This document shows positions 1 through 6,652 of a DNA stretch of 8,176 bases, in pieces. The position numbers and the translations under genes are program-made. Every line of letters starts with the position of its first letter. The first letter of the stretch is position 1. The notes beneath the pieces are model-generated. The model saw only the letters and a program-made list of their open reading frames with translations, had not been told where the DNA came from and did no database searches. This DNA comes from Candidatus Rokuibacteriota bacterium (GTDB taxonomy: Bacteria > JAUVQV01), in assembly GCA_030597995.1 (NCBI GenBank), contig JAUVQV010000024.1, forward strand, positions 1 to 8,176. Direction: 5' to 3'.

Positions 1-237
1 ACGAGCGGCACTTCGCCGAACGTAATCGAGGGCATCCGCACCGCCCGCCATGAGGGTCTCTCCACCATCGCCATGGCCGGTGGGGACGGCGGGTCGCTCA
101 TCCGGGAGGCCGACTACTGCATATTGGTGGCCTCCGCCAGTACCCCGCGGATCCAGGAAATGCACCTCCTTGCCGGCCACATCCTCTGCGAGCTGGTGGA
201 ACAGGCCTTTCTCGAAGACCAGGCCAAACCGGACTGA
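1..237 (+). CDS. gmhA: Phosphoheptose isomerase, C-terminal part (5' end outside window)
   Basis: Seen: reading frame 1 is open from the first base to TGA at 235-237 and gives 78 residues beginning TSGTSPNV, the phosphate-binding serine/threonine loop of SIS-domain sugar isomerases. Near the end, RIQEMHLLAGH gives Gln52 and His60 (fragment numbering), eight residues apart, as in the Gln/His metal ligands of GmhA enzymes, followed by the family-typical ILCELVE. Known: GmhA converts sedoheptulose 7-phosphate to D-glycero-D-manno-heptose 7-phosphate in the cytosol, the first committed step to ADP-heptose for lipopolysaccharide inner core. The stop codon overlaps the ATG of the next gene (TGATG), and a heptose nucleotidyltransferase follows two genes on, which supports the heptose role over other SIS proteins (such as DiaA). 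Roughly the N-terminal 110-120 residues lie outside the window. The last residues (EDQAKPD) are a short unconserved tail. Confidence 0.88.
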   Translation, partial: TSGTSPNVIEGIRTARHEGLSTIAMAGGDGGSLIREADYCILVASASTPRIQEMHLLAGHILCELVEQAFLEDQAKPD

Positions 238-1193
238 TGCCTGCGGATCGCCGTCCCTTCGACCTGGGCCCGGTTCGCAGCAGCTCACTCCGGCGGCGAA
301 AGAGCCGGGTCCAGCGCCAGGAACTGGGGAGAACTGTTCCGGCCGGCGTCTCTTTCCAGGAGTGGTTCGACGCCCTGCCCGCGATACTGGCCGGACGGGA
401 CATCAAGGATCTGGCGGCGGCCGTGGCGGCCGCGCACCGCCGTGGCCGGGAAGTCATCGTCGGTCTCGGGGCACACGTCATCAAATGCGGCCTCTCCCCC
501 TGGGTGGTGGAGATGATGCGCTCCGGCGTCATCACCGCGGTCGCGTTGAATGGAGCCGGGGCGATCCATGACTTCGAACTCGCCGCTGTCGGATACACCT
601 CAGAGGACGTCGGTCCGGCCCTGGAGGAGGGGAGCTTCGGCATGGCCCGCGAGACCGCCGATTTTACCAACGCCGCCGCAGTCGAGGGTCAGCAGCACGG
701 CCGGGGTCTGGGTGAGAGCCTGGGGCGGAGGGTCCTGGAGGAGAAGCTCCCTCACGCCGACTTGAGCGTTCTTTCAGCCGGGATCTGCCACGACGTTTCG
801 GTCACCGTTCACGTCGCCATCGGGACCGACATCAGCCACATGCATCCCTCGACATCAGGCTCCGCGCTGGGGGAGACGAGTCACACCGACTTTCGCATCC
901 TGGCCGCGCACGTCGCCCGGCTGGAACGGGGGGTTTACCTCAATGTCGGGTCGGCGGTTATCCTCCCGGAGGTCTTCCTCAAGGCTCTGGCCCTGGCCCG
1001 GAACCGGACCAAGGGAACGCCCCGGCGCTTTGTCACCGCGAACCTGGACTTCTTTCCCCACTACCGCCCCCTCCAGAATGTGGTGCGCCGCCCCACCACC
1101 TCCGGGGGGCGGGGGTATCAGATCATCGGCCACCACGAAATCCTCCTGCCGCTCCTCTTTGCCGCGGTCCGGGAGGAGCTGGCGAAGAAATAG
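237..1193 (+). CDS. Conserved protein of unknown function in heptose operon, possible deoxyhypusine-synthase-like fold
   Basis: A 318-residue soluble protein with no signal peptide or membrane segment. The ATG overlaps the gmhA stop (TGATG), arguing for translational coupling and for this start. Clear blocks are: VIVGLGAH (73-80), LNGAGAIHDFE (104-114), a segment with TSED and EEGSFGMARET (121-140), HVAIGTDISHMHP (192-204), LNVGSAVILPEVFLKA (235-250), and GYQIIGHHEI (293-302). The Gly-rich turns after beta-strands and the His/Asp-rich motifs look like an NAD- or nucleotide-binding Rossmann-type enzyme. The order of blocks resembles deoxyhypusine synthase (a strand with a Gly-rich turn, a conserved acidic loop, and a late Gly-rich 'LGGG-V' strand), but this is pattern memory and not an alignment. 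I recall similar proteins beside heptose genes in other Gram-negatives, so a metabolic or quality-control role tied to ADP-heptose synthesis is plausible. The substrate is unknown. The gene is confident, its function is not. Confidence 0.85.
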   Translation: MPADRRPFDLGPVRSSSLRRRKSRVQRQELGRTVPAGVSFQEWFDALPAILAGRDIKDLAAAVAAAHRRGREVIVGLGAHVIKCGLSPWVVEMMRSGVITAVALNGAGAIHDFELAAVGYTSEDVGPALEEGSFGMARETADFTNAAAVEGQQHGRGLGESLGRRVLEEKLPHADLSVLSAGICHDVSVTVHVAIGTDISHMHPSTSGSALGETSHTDFRILAAHVARLERGVYLNVGSAVILPEVFLKALALARNRTKGTPRRFVTANLDFFPHYRPLQNVVRRPTTSGGRGYQIIGHHEILLPLLFAAVREELAKK

Positions 1194-1195
1194 TT

Positions 1196-1729
1196 ATGAC
1201 GCAGAGGCCGAAGGGCGGCAGATTCCGGCCCTCTAAGATCCTGAGCCAGACCGCCCTGGCCGGTGAGGTGCGGCGGCTGCAGTCCCGGGGTCGAAGGGTG
1301 GTCTTCACCAACGGCTGCTTCGATCTCCTCCACATCGGTCATGTGCGGTATCTCCAGGCGGCGCGCCGTCTGGGGGAGGCCCTCGCAGTGGCCGTGAACA
1401 CCGACGCCTCCGTTCTCCGCCTCAAGGGTCCGGGCCGGCCCCTGAGCCCGGAGAGGGAAAGGATGACCATCCTGGCCGCCCTCGAATGCGTGGATTATGT
1501 CAGCCTCTTCGGCGAGGAGACCCCCTTGCGGCTCATCCGGAAGGTGGCCCCCGACATCCTGGTCAAGGGCGGCGACTGGCCGGTGGCGCAGATCGTGGGG
1601 CGGGAGGTCGTGGAAAAAAGTGGGGGGCTGGTGCTCTCCATTCCCCTGATTCCCGAGGTCTCCACCACGGCGCTGATCAGAAAAATCCAGGCCCTGGCCC
1701 GACCCCCCTCAAGGGAAAAGAAAAAATAG
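1196..1729 (+). CDS. rfaE2: D-glycero-beta-D-manno-heptose 1-phosphate adenylyltransferase (stand-alone)
   Basis: Transfers a nucleotidyl group to heptose 1-phosphate, giving ADP-heptose for lipopolysaccharide inner core in the cytosol. The 177-residue protein has the cytidylyltransferase signature: VVFTNGCFDLLHIGHV (35-50, with the nucleotide-binding HIGH at 46-49), LKGPGRPLSPERERM (76-90), ILVKGGDW (121-128) and VSTTALI (155-161). Length and motifs match the C-terminal half of bifunctional HldE, so this is the split form (HldC/RfaE2) and a separate kinase is expected, probably upstream of gmhA outside the window. The ATG lies two bases after the preceding stop; no strong Shine-Dalgarno sits just upstream, which suggests coupling. 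About 30 N-terminal residues precede the nucleotide-binding strand and the C-terminus is a lysine-rich tail. The choice of ADP rather than GDP or CDP transfer follows from the gmhA context and is inferred. Confidence 0.92.
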   Translation: MTQRPKGGRFRPSKILSQTALAGEVRRLQSRGRRVVFTNGCFDLLHIGHVRYLQAARRLGEALAVAVNTDASVLRLKGPGRPLSPERERMTILAALECVDYVSLFGEETPLRLIRKVAPDILVKGGDWPVAQIVGREVVEKSGGLVLSIPLIPEVSTTALIRKIQALARPPSREKKK

Positions 1730-1749
1730 CACCTCCCCCGGTGGCTATT
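1717..1749 (-). terminator. Rho-independent terminator of the ferredoxin gene, shared hairpin with the heptose operon end
   Basis: Read on the minus strand, AATAGCCACC (1749-1740), a six-base GC-rich loop and GGTGCTATT (1733-1725) form a hairpin with one bulged base, followed by a T-rich run (about 1726-1717, TTTTTTCTTT). This is a good intrinsic terminator for the minus strand. The stem contains the stop codons of both converging genes (rfaE2 TAG 1727-1729; ferredoxin TAG 1745-1747 on the minus strand). On the plus strand the same hairpin forms but is followed only by TCTTCG, so termination of the heptose operon here would be weaker. Confidence 0.7.
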
Positions 1750-1933
1750 CTTCGATAATAATCGCTTCCGTAGGGCAGGCCTCGACGGCCTCCCGGCACT
1801 TTCCCTGAAGCTCTTCGGGCACGTCCTCCATTTTCACTACCGCCACCTCTTCCTGCATCTCGAAAAGCTCCGGGCACACATCCACACAGAGCTCATCACC
1901 GGAACACTGCTCTTTCTCGATTCTCACCTTCAT
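1745..1933 (-). CDS. Single-cluster [4Fe-4S]/[3Fe-4S] ferredoxin with apparent Asp ligand
   Basis: A 62-residue acidic cytosolic electron carrier. The cluster motif is CSGDELCVDVCP: Cys10, Asp13, Cys16 and Cys20, with Cys46 and Cys53 (EACPTEAI) near the C-terminus. This arrangement matches the Pyrococcus furiosus ferredoxin type, where the second cluster ligand is Asp and not Cys, a fourth ligand is the Cys of the C-terminal CP motif, and two other cysteines (equivalent to Cys20 and Cys46) form a disulfide. By analogy the ligands here are Cys10, Asp13, Cys16 and Cys53. Only one cluster is expected, since the second half lacks the CxxCxxC repeat. The start is fixed by a strong AAGGAGGAGG ribosome binding site. 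It is flanked by its terminator and, upstream on the same strand, by tRNA-Glu; no redox partner is adjacent, although the radical SAM enzyme in the window would need a one-electron donor. The Asp-ligand role is inferred from position. Confidence 0.93.
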   Translation of the reverse strand: MKVRIEKEQCSGDELCVDVCPELFEMQEEVAVVKMEDVPEELQGKCREAVEACPTEAIIIEE

Positions 1934-1936
1934 GTT

Positions 1937-1946
1937 CCTCCTCCTT
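1937..1946 (-). promoter_or_regulatory. Strong ribosome binding site of the ferredoxin gene
   Basis: The minus strand reads AAGGAGGAGG, a near-perfect anti-16S match three bases before the ATG at 1933-1931, counted from the last G (or six from the first AGGAGG). It fixes the ferredoxin start and predicts high expression, as expected for an abundant electron carrier. Confidence 0.75.
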
Positions 1947-2057
1947 TCGGATTTTGAGTTCAGGGTCCAATCTTTCCCTGCCCGCTCTTCCGGCCCTTTG
2001 CCAGACCGTTGCCGACGCGGTCACCTTCAGCGCCAGGCCATCTCTCACCCTTTTTTC

Positions 2058-2132
2058 TGGTAGCGCTACGGGGATTCGAACCCCGGTTTGATGGCTGAGA
2101 ACCACCCGTCCTGACCCCTAGACGATAGCGCC
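2058..2132 (-). tRNA. tRNA-Glu (anticodon CTC), CCA encoded
   Basis: The minus strand folds into a complete 75-nt cloverleaf. The acceptor GGCGCTA pairs with TAGCGCT (G1-U72 wobble, a feature also seen in chloroplast tRNA-Glu), followed by A73 and a genomically encoded CCA (2060-2058). The D arm is GTCTAGGGGTCAGGAC. The anticodon stem GGTGG/CCATC (one G-U pair) encloses loop TTCTCAG, so the anticodon is CTC, reading GAG. The variable loop is AAAC, and the T arm is CGGGG-TTCGAAT-CCCCG. Sequence elements typical of tRNA-Glu (TCGTCTAG at the D arm) support the identity. A promoter lies just upstream and no T-rich terminator follows before the ferredoxin gene. Confidence 0.95.
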
Positions 2133-2150
2133 GTCCCAAAGAGTTTTATA

Positions 2151-2179
2151 TAGATAAAATACTTCCCGCCCTTCGTCAA
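2151..2179 (-). promoter_or_regulatory. Sigma70-type promoter for tRNA-Glu
   Basis: On the minus strand TTGACG (2179-2174) and TATCTA (2156-2151) are separated by exactly 17 bases, in a locally AT-rich patch that contrasts with the GC-rich surroundings. The predicted start lies about 10-13 bases upstream of the mature tRNA 5' end at 2132. A TATAAA immediately downstream could serve as an alternative -10. It may also drive the ferredoxin gene, as no other promoter is obvious in 1934-2057. Confidence 0.75.
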
Positions 2180-2261
2180 CCCTCAAATTACTGGAACATT
2201 CCCCGCCGCCCGTTGTCTCTTGTACTGAAAACCGGGACACGGAAGGAAAGGGGGAAAGGAA

Positions 2262-3614
2262 ATGCTGAAAATTTCATCGAACAGAATAGCCGGCGGTATT
2301 GTAACGGGAGTGTTATTCTTTGCGCTCGCCCCGGGGACTCCGGCCCGAAGCGCCGCCCCGGTCCACTTGCGGGCAAATTTCGATAACGCCTATATCTACA
2401 GTCAAGGGGCCGGGGAGCGCTACCTGGAGATTGAGGTAGTCGTCCCCGGGGGGGTAGTCCGACCCGAGGATTATCCCCGCCCCCCCCTGAACATCGCCCT
2501 GGTTCTGGACACCTCCGGCTCCATGGCCGCCGCCAACAAGATCGGTTTTGTCAAGGATGCCGCCCGGGCGATGATCGACCGGCTCCGTTACGGTGACCGC
2601 TTCGCCCTCGTGGCCTATGACGATCTCGCCCGGGTGCTGCTCCCCTCGGAAGCGCTGGAAGACCGAACCCGGGCCAAGGCCATCATCGACCGCCTCTCCC
2701 CCGGAGGGAGTACCAACCTCGGGGCCGGCCTGCTGGAAGGCTACCGCCAGGGTCGCCGGTACTACCTCCCGGAGGGGATCAACAGGGTCCTGCTCCTCTC
2801 CGACGGGCTGGCCAACCGCGGCATCACCTCGCCCCGTGAACTCTCCCGAATCGCGACCGGTGAGGCGGGCGGGGGGATATCGCTCACCACCTTCGGCGTG
2901 GGGCAGGATTTCAATGAGGACCTGCTGGCATCCATGTCCGAGAGCGGGCGGGGGACGTATTACTATATCGACCAGGCCTACCGCATCCCGGAGATGCTGG
3001 CCCGGGAGTTCTCCCTGCTGCAGCGGGTGGCGGCCGTGGACGTGGTGATCACGATCGTGGTCCGGGGGCAGATCGTGGTCTCCGACATCCTGGGCTACGA
3101 GTTTCGCCGGGAAGGGGACCGCTACCACGTGCACCTCGGCAGCCTCGCGGCCGGTGAGCGGCGCCGGCTCATGGCCCGCGTAACCGCACCGCAGATGTCC
3201 GCCGGAACCCACCGGGTCGGAGAGGTCCGGATGAAGTACCGGCCGGCCGGGGAGAAAAGGGAGGCCACCTCCTCCCAGGAGCTGCAGCTCCACTTCGTAA
3301 ACGATCTGGCGACCGTTTCCGGGAATCTCAACCGGGAGGTGTCGGAACGCTCGGCGGTTTTCGAGGCCAACTCCGCGCGCCGGAAGGCGGCCAGCCTCGT
3401 GGACCGGGGGGACCTGGATGGGGCGAAGAAGGTTTTGCTGGACAGCCGGGAGCGCCTCGAGGCCGCCCCGGTCCAGAGCGAGGCGGTCCGGGATGAGCTC
3501 GAAGAAAACGATGCCTACGGGTCCGCCATCGCAGAGCCGTTGAGCGCCCCGGAAAGATCCGCCATCCAGAAAGGGGTAAAATACCGCTCCTATCAGATCC
3601 TGCAGTCACGGTAG
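2262..3614 (+). CDS. Exported von Willebrand factor type A (VWA) domain protein
   Basis: 450 residues. An N-terminal signal peptide (basic MLKISSNR, then a hydrophobic stretch about 11-24, likely cleavage near ARS-A at 28-31) directs export to the periplasm or cell surface. The VWA domain (about 76-250) starts with LNIALVLDTSGSM (76-88) and has a full metal-ion-dependent adhesion site: Asp83-x-Ser85-x-Ser87, Thr151 (GGSTNLG) and Asp181 (LLLSDGLAN). A beta-rich segment follows (about 255-345), then a charged helical region with a TPR-like stretch (about 370-410, AASLVDRGDLDGAKKVL). There is no C-terminal anchor. Such proteins bind protein partners through Mg2+ and act in surface assembly or adhesion; the partner here is unknown. 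The ATG follows GGGGGAAAGG, a reasonable ribosome binding site. Neighbours are divergent (tRNA) and convergent (methyltransferase, 17-bp gap), so the gene is probably monocistronic. Related families include YfbK-like and chloride-channel-like VWA proteins; I cannot choose between them. Confidence 0.9.
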   Translation: MLKISSNRIAGGIVTGVLFFALAPGTPARSAAPVHLRANFDNAYIYSQGAGERYLEIEVVVPGGVVRPEDYPRPPLNIALVLDTSGSMAAANKIGFVKDAARAMIDRLRYGDRFALVAYDDLARVLLPSEALEDRTRAKAIIDRLSPGGSTNLGAGLLEGYRQGRRYYLPEGINRVLLLSDGLANRGITSPRELSRIATGEAGGGISLTTFGVGQDFNEDLLASMSESGRGTYYYIDQAYRIPEMLAREFSLLQRVAAVDVVITIVVRGQIVVSDILGYEFRREGDRYHVHLGSLAAGERRRLMARVTAPQMSAGTHRVGEVRMKYRPAGEKREATSSQELQLHFVNDLATVSGNLNREVSERSAVFEANSARRKAASLVDRGDLDGAKKVLLDSRERLEAAPVQSEAVRDELEENDAYGSAIAEPLSAPERSAIQKGVKYRSYQILQSR

Positions 3615-3631
3615 CATCGGAGGGTCCCCGG

Positions 3632-4960
3632 TCAGCTCTGGATTTCCTCCGCCACGATCAACTCGCAGGAAGCCGGGGGCTGTGTCCCGCCCGGGGAGAA
3701 CCAGGTGATGCCCTCCCGCACCAGGTCCAGGTCCACCGCGTACCGGCCGGGACCGGGCGGGGCCCGGAGAATGATAGTCAGATCGTCTTCGTCTCCCGGC
3801 GCCATGTCACGGGACAAATCGGCCCTCCCGTAGTCCCGGATCAGCATCCTCCCCTCGGTGTCTCTGAGATGAGCTCCCAGCCGGACCATTCCCACCTCGC
3901 CGGGTGAGACGCGGGCCCACGGAGAGTGCCCGCTGTTTGCGACCCGGCAGGTGATGGTGAAAGGCCGGTCCGGGGCACTGGTCTTCGGCGCCCTGAGGAT
4001 CTCCAGGCGGGCCTGGAGAAGGGGGGGGAGGCGCACCGCCACCTCTTCTCCCCTCGGCGAACGCCCCTCCTCGGGCATCCCGGGAGGGACAGGCCTTTCC
4101 AGGAAGAGGGCGCAGGAGGTGAAATAGGTCTTCCAGCGGCGGAGGACAAGGTGAGGCAAACGGTCTATCTCACGGGGGACCTGAACCAGGCCGTCGAAGG
4201 TCTCCCGGCTGGTGAAAAAGCAGAAGTCGCCGCCGGCCAGCGAGAGACCGCTGGCCGGGATGAGACCCTCGAGGAGTTCCTTCCGGCGAAAATACTCCCC
4301 GTGATACCCGAAGGAGTTGAGGATGATCTCGGTGGTGATGAGCGCTATCCCCCCCGGCCGGAGCACCCGCCGGATCTCGGAGAGGGCCCGGGCCTGCTTC
4401 TTCCGGGAACCGAAGAGCTCCAGGGAAGAAAAGGAAAAGACGATGTCGAATGACCGGTCGGGGAACACGATCTCGGTGGCGTCCATACGGCGGACCTCGA
4501 GCCGCTCGCGGCGATAGGCAAAAGGGGCGAAGTGCTCGGGAGCGGCCAGGACGTAGGGATCGGCCTCGCGCCCGCTGAAATCCCCTTCATAGAGGTCGGT
4601 GGCGACCACCTTCCGCAGGCGGTTGGCAAAATAGTAGAGTATCGGCTCATGGCCGCACCCCAGGCCCAAGGCGACGGCGTCGGGACAGAGGCGTCGCAGC
4701 TTCCTCAGGCCGTACAGCCCCTGGGTGAACTCCCACTCTTTCCGGTGCAGCCGGACCGGATCGTAGACATATCCCAGGTCTTCGAAACCACGGCGCCACT
4801 CCGGGTCCTCCCAGTCACGACGATCACAGATCTTGTTCAGGGGAGGCGGTCCCCCCGCGCACTTCCCGCCGGCCCCGTGGGAGGTGTCGACCTCCATCCG
4901 CTCGAAAGGGAGAGGAAGAAGGTTCCACAACCGGCCGGCAACCTTCCTCAACAGAGGCAT
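3632..4960 (-). CDS. SAM-dependent methyltransferase with C-terminal Ig-like carbohydrate-associated domain
   Basis: 442 residues, cytosolic. The central class I methyltransferase fold (about 75-285) shows motif I ALGLGCGHEP (97-106), the acidic ribose-binding Asp122 (VVATDLY), MDATEIVFPDRSFDIVFSFSSLELF (159-183; adenine-binding Asp and motif IV) and the post-motif helix RRVLRPGG (197-204). The GCGHEP-YYFAN form of motif I is of the kind found in methyltransferases of O-antigen and exopolysaccharide clusters. After a linker (about 290-312), residues 316-437 form a beta-rich domain with VANSGHSPW (340-348), LGAHLRDTEGR, a PG turn at 388-389, APPGPGRYAVDLDLVREGITWF (400-421); this pattern is shared with accessory domains on polysaccharide glycosyltransferases and methyltransferases. 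A role in methylating a surface glycan is inferred. It starts nine bases after the antiporter stop with a GGGGTGAG binding site, so it is probably co-transcribed with it. The methyl acceptor cannot be told. Confidence 0.88.
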   Translation of the reverse strand: MPLLRKVAGRLWNLLPLPFERMEVDTSHGAGGKCAGGPPPLNKICDRRDWEDPEWRRGFEDLGYVYDPVRLHRKEWEFTQGLYGLRKLRRLCPDAVALGLGCGHEPILYYFANRLRKVVATDLYEGDFSGREADPYVLAAPEHFAPFAYRRERLEVRRMDATEIVFPDRSFDIVFSFSSLELFGSRKKQARALSEIRRVLRPGGIALITTEIILNSFGYHGEYFRRKELLEGLIPASGLSLAGGDFCFFTSRETFDGLVQVPREIDRLPHLVLRRWKTYFTSCALFLERPVPPGMPEEGRSPRGEEVAVRLPPLLQARLEILRAPKTSAPDRPFTITCRVANSGHSPWARVSPGEVGMVRLGAHLRDTEGRMLIRDYGRADLSRDMAPGDEDDLTIILRAPPGPGRYAVDLDLVREGITWFSPGGTQPPASCELIVAEEIQS

Positions 4961-4969
4961 CTCACCCCG

Positions 4970-6544
4970 TCAGGAGGAGTCCTTTCCGTCGCCGGCCTTC
5001 CGGGAGAGGGCGTCGATTTCTTCGTCTATCCGGGCGGTGAGATCTTGCATGCTCTCCTCCGAGATCACGCCGTCCCGGGAGGCCTCCCTCACCGCCTGCT
5101 TTTCCGCATCCCACAGATGCCGCCGTGCGAGCTCGACCTCCTCCTCCCGGATGGAAGAATCCCCGCGGAAAGAATCAGAGATCCTGCCTTTGAGCCCGCG
5201 CACTCCCTCCTCCAGTTCGGGCCGCAACATTTCCACAGTCTCATGGGTGACAAACCCCCGTCTCTCCAATCTCCCCAGCTCCTCCAGAGCCCCGGCCTTC
5301 GCCAGCAGCGCTCCCCGCCAGGACTCGAATTCCAGCCGCTCCGGGCCGGCCCCGGTGAGCCCCATCCACTTGAGCAAGGGTTTCATCGTCAACCCCTGGA
5401 CCAGGAGGCTGAAGGCCACCACCCCGAAGACCAGCGTCAGAATGACCTGGCGGCCGGGAAAGTCGGAGGGGAGCGAAAGGGCGAGAGCCATGGAGAGGGA
5501 GCCCCGCAGCCCCCCCCAGATCATGACCCCCTGCCAGCGGGGCCCGAGAGGCTCGAAAAACCTGTTGATCAAGGCCCCCGCGGCCGCCACCGCCGCCACC
5601 CGCCCCACGAGGACGACGGCGACGGCTGCGGCCACCCCGGGGAGGAACTGCGCGAAGTGGCCGGCCTTGACCTCAAGGCCGATCAGGATAAAGATCACGG
5701 AGTTCACTACGAAGGCGGCATACTCCCAGAAGTCGCCCACCGAAACCCGTGTCGTCGGCGACATCCCGATGCGGGTGCCGTAATTGCCGACCATCAGGCC
5801 GGCGGTGACCACCGAGATCACCCCCGAGACGTGGAAGGACTCGGCCGTGAGGTAGGCCGCGAAGGCCAGGATAGTCGTGAGCGTAATTTCGATCAGGTGG
5901 TCATCGATCATGGCCGTCAGTCTCGAGAATATCAGGCCGAGGGTAAGCCCCACCGCCGCTCCTCCGGCGACCACGACCAGAAAGGACTGCAGCCCGGCCT
6001 GGAGGCTGATCCGGCCGCCGGAGATCATCTCCAGGAGGATGCTGAAGATGACGACCGCTACCCCGTCGTTGAAGAGGCTTTCCCCTTCCACGATGTGAGC
6101 GAGGCGGCGGTTGATCCCGAGCTCCCGGAAGATGGCAATCACCGAGATTGGATCGGTCGCGCTGATGAGCGCCCCGAAGAGAAGCGCCACCCCAAGCGTC
6201 AACTCCGAGAGGCCTGCCGGAGAGGCGATCAGGTAGAGGCCGCCCCCGGTCACCAGTGACGCCAGGAGGAGCCCCGGCACCGCCAGGATCAACACCGGCC
6301 CGGCGTTGCGGCGCAGGTCGTGATATTGGAGGTGAAAGGCGGCCTCGAAGAGGAGGACCGGCAGAAAGATGTGGAAGACCACCGCCGGGGTCAGGTGGAG
6401 GTCGGGAAGCACGTCGAAGAAACCGACCACTATCCCGGCGATAACCAGGGCGATGGTGTAGGGGATGCGCACCCAGCGGGTCCCCATCGCCACCGCGGCG
6501 GCGATAATCAGCAGCCAGATTATTTCCTGTTCCAGAGCCAGCAT
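4970..6544 (-). CDS. CPA1/NhaP-type Na+(K+)/H+ antiporter with cytoplasmic tail
   Basis: 524 residues. About 12-13 membrane helices fill 5-395 (for example 7-20, 28-45, 82-108, 115-135, 185-208, 222-253, 275-292, 300-326, 338-387). Transport motifs of the CPA1 family are visible: Thr130-Asp131-Pro132 (ISATDPISV) in the discontinuous helix and EGESLFND with Ser156, Asn159, Asp160 (153-160); positions and spacing match the T-D/N-D ion-binding site of NhaP proteins. GGLRGSLSMALAL (344-356) has the conserved Arg347. A charged, mostly helical cytoplasmic tail (about 400-524), rich in Glu and Arg, may be regulatory. Known role: electroneutral exchange of cytosolic Na+ (or K+/Li+) for H+ in the inner membrane, for pH and salt homeostasis. 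The start fits a GGAGAG site five bases upstream and an extended -10 promoter. A methyltransferase follows on the same strand; no functional link is obvious. Confidence 0.93.
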   Translation of the reverse strand: MLALEQEIIWLLIIAAAVAMGTRWVRIPYTIALVIAGIVVGFFDVLPDLHLTPAVVFHIFLPVLLFEAAFHLQYHDLRRNAGPVLILAVPGLLLASLVTGGGLYLIASPAGLSELTLGVALLFGALISATDPISVIAIFRELGINRRLAHIVEGESLFNDGVAVVIFSILLEMISGGRISLQAGLQSFLVVVAGGAAVGLTLGLIFSRLTAMIDDHLIEITLTTILAFAAYLTAESFHVSGVISVVTAGLMVGNYGTRIGMSPTTRVSVGDFWEYAAFVVNSVIFILIGLEVKAGHFAQFLPGVAAAVAVVLVGRVAAVAAAGALINRFFEPLGPRWQGVMIWGGLRGSLSMALALSLPSDFPGRQVILTLVFGVVAFSLLVQGLTMKPLLKWMGLTGAGPERLEFESWRGALLAKAGALEELGRLERRGFVTHETVEMLRPELEEGVRGLKGRISDSFRGDSSIREEEVELARRHLWDAEKQAVREASRDGVISEESMQDLTARIDEEIDALSRKAGDGKDSS

Positions 6545-6564
6545 ACTCTCTCCACGAGCCTCGG

Positions 6565-6573
6565 ATTATATCA
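6565..6573 (-). promoter_or_regulatory. Extended -10 promoter for the antiporter-methyltransferase unit
   Basis: The minus strand reads TGATATAAT (6573-6565): a consensus -10 TATAAT preceded by the TGn extension. There is no recognisable -35 at 17 bases (CTCCCG), which is usual for extended -10 promoters. The predicted start is near 6558, leaving a leader of about 14 bases with the GGAGAG ribosome binding site before ATG at 6544. Confidence 0.65.
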
Positions 6574-6652
6574 CCCCCCGCTCTGGCCGGGAGTCTTTTC
6601 CGCTCCGCCTCCACGGCGCGTCTCCGGGGGCTTTTCTCCATCCGGGGGGTTC

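Noticed and set aside
1970..2030. Possible hairpins (for example GACCG...CGGTC) between tRNA-Glu and ferredoxin
   Set aside because: Stems of about five base pairs without a T-run; not a convincing terminator or riboswitch.
2200..2261. Promoter for the VWA gene
   Set aside because: TTGTCT/TTGTAC sequences occur but no -10 at proper distance could be seen, so none is annotated.
2313..3293. Open frame of 326 codons on the minus strand
   Set aside because: Antisense shadow of the VWA gene; low-complexity composition, no motif and no ribosome binding site of note.
3600..3640. Terminator between the converging VWA and methyltransferase genes
   Set aside because: The 17-base gap and flanks contain no stable stem followed by T residues on either strand.
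3926..4453. Open frame of 175 codons on the plus strand
   Set aside because: Antisense to the methyltransferase; Glu/Gly/Arg-rich and without recognisable features.
4532..6259. Open frame of 575 codons on the plus strand
   Set aside because: It runs antisense to the antiporter and methyltransferase, whose motifs are unmistakable. Its product is Pro/Gly/Arg/His-rich with no domain pattern, as expected of the mirror frame of GC-rich coding DNA.
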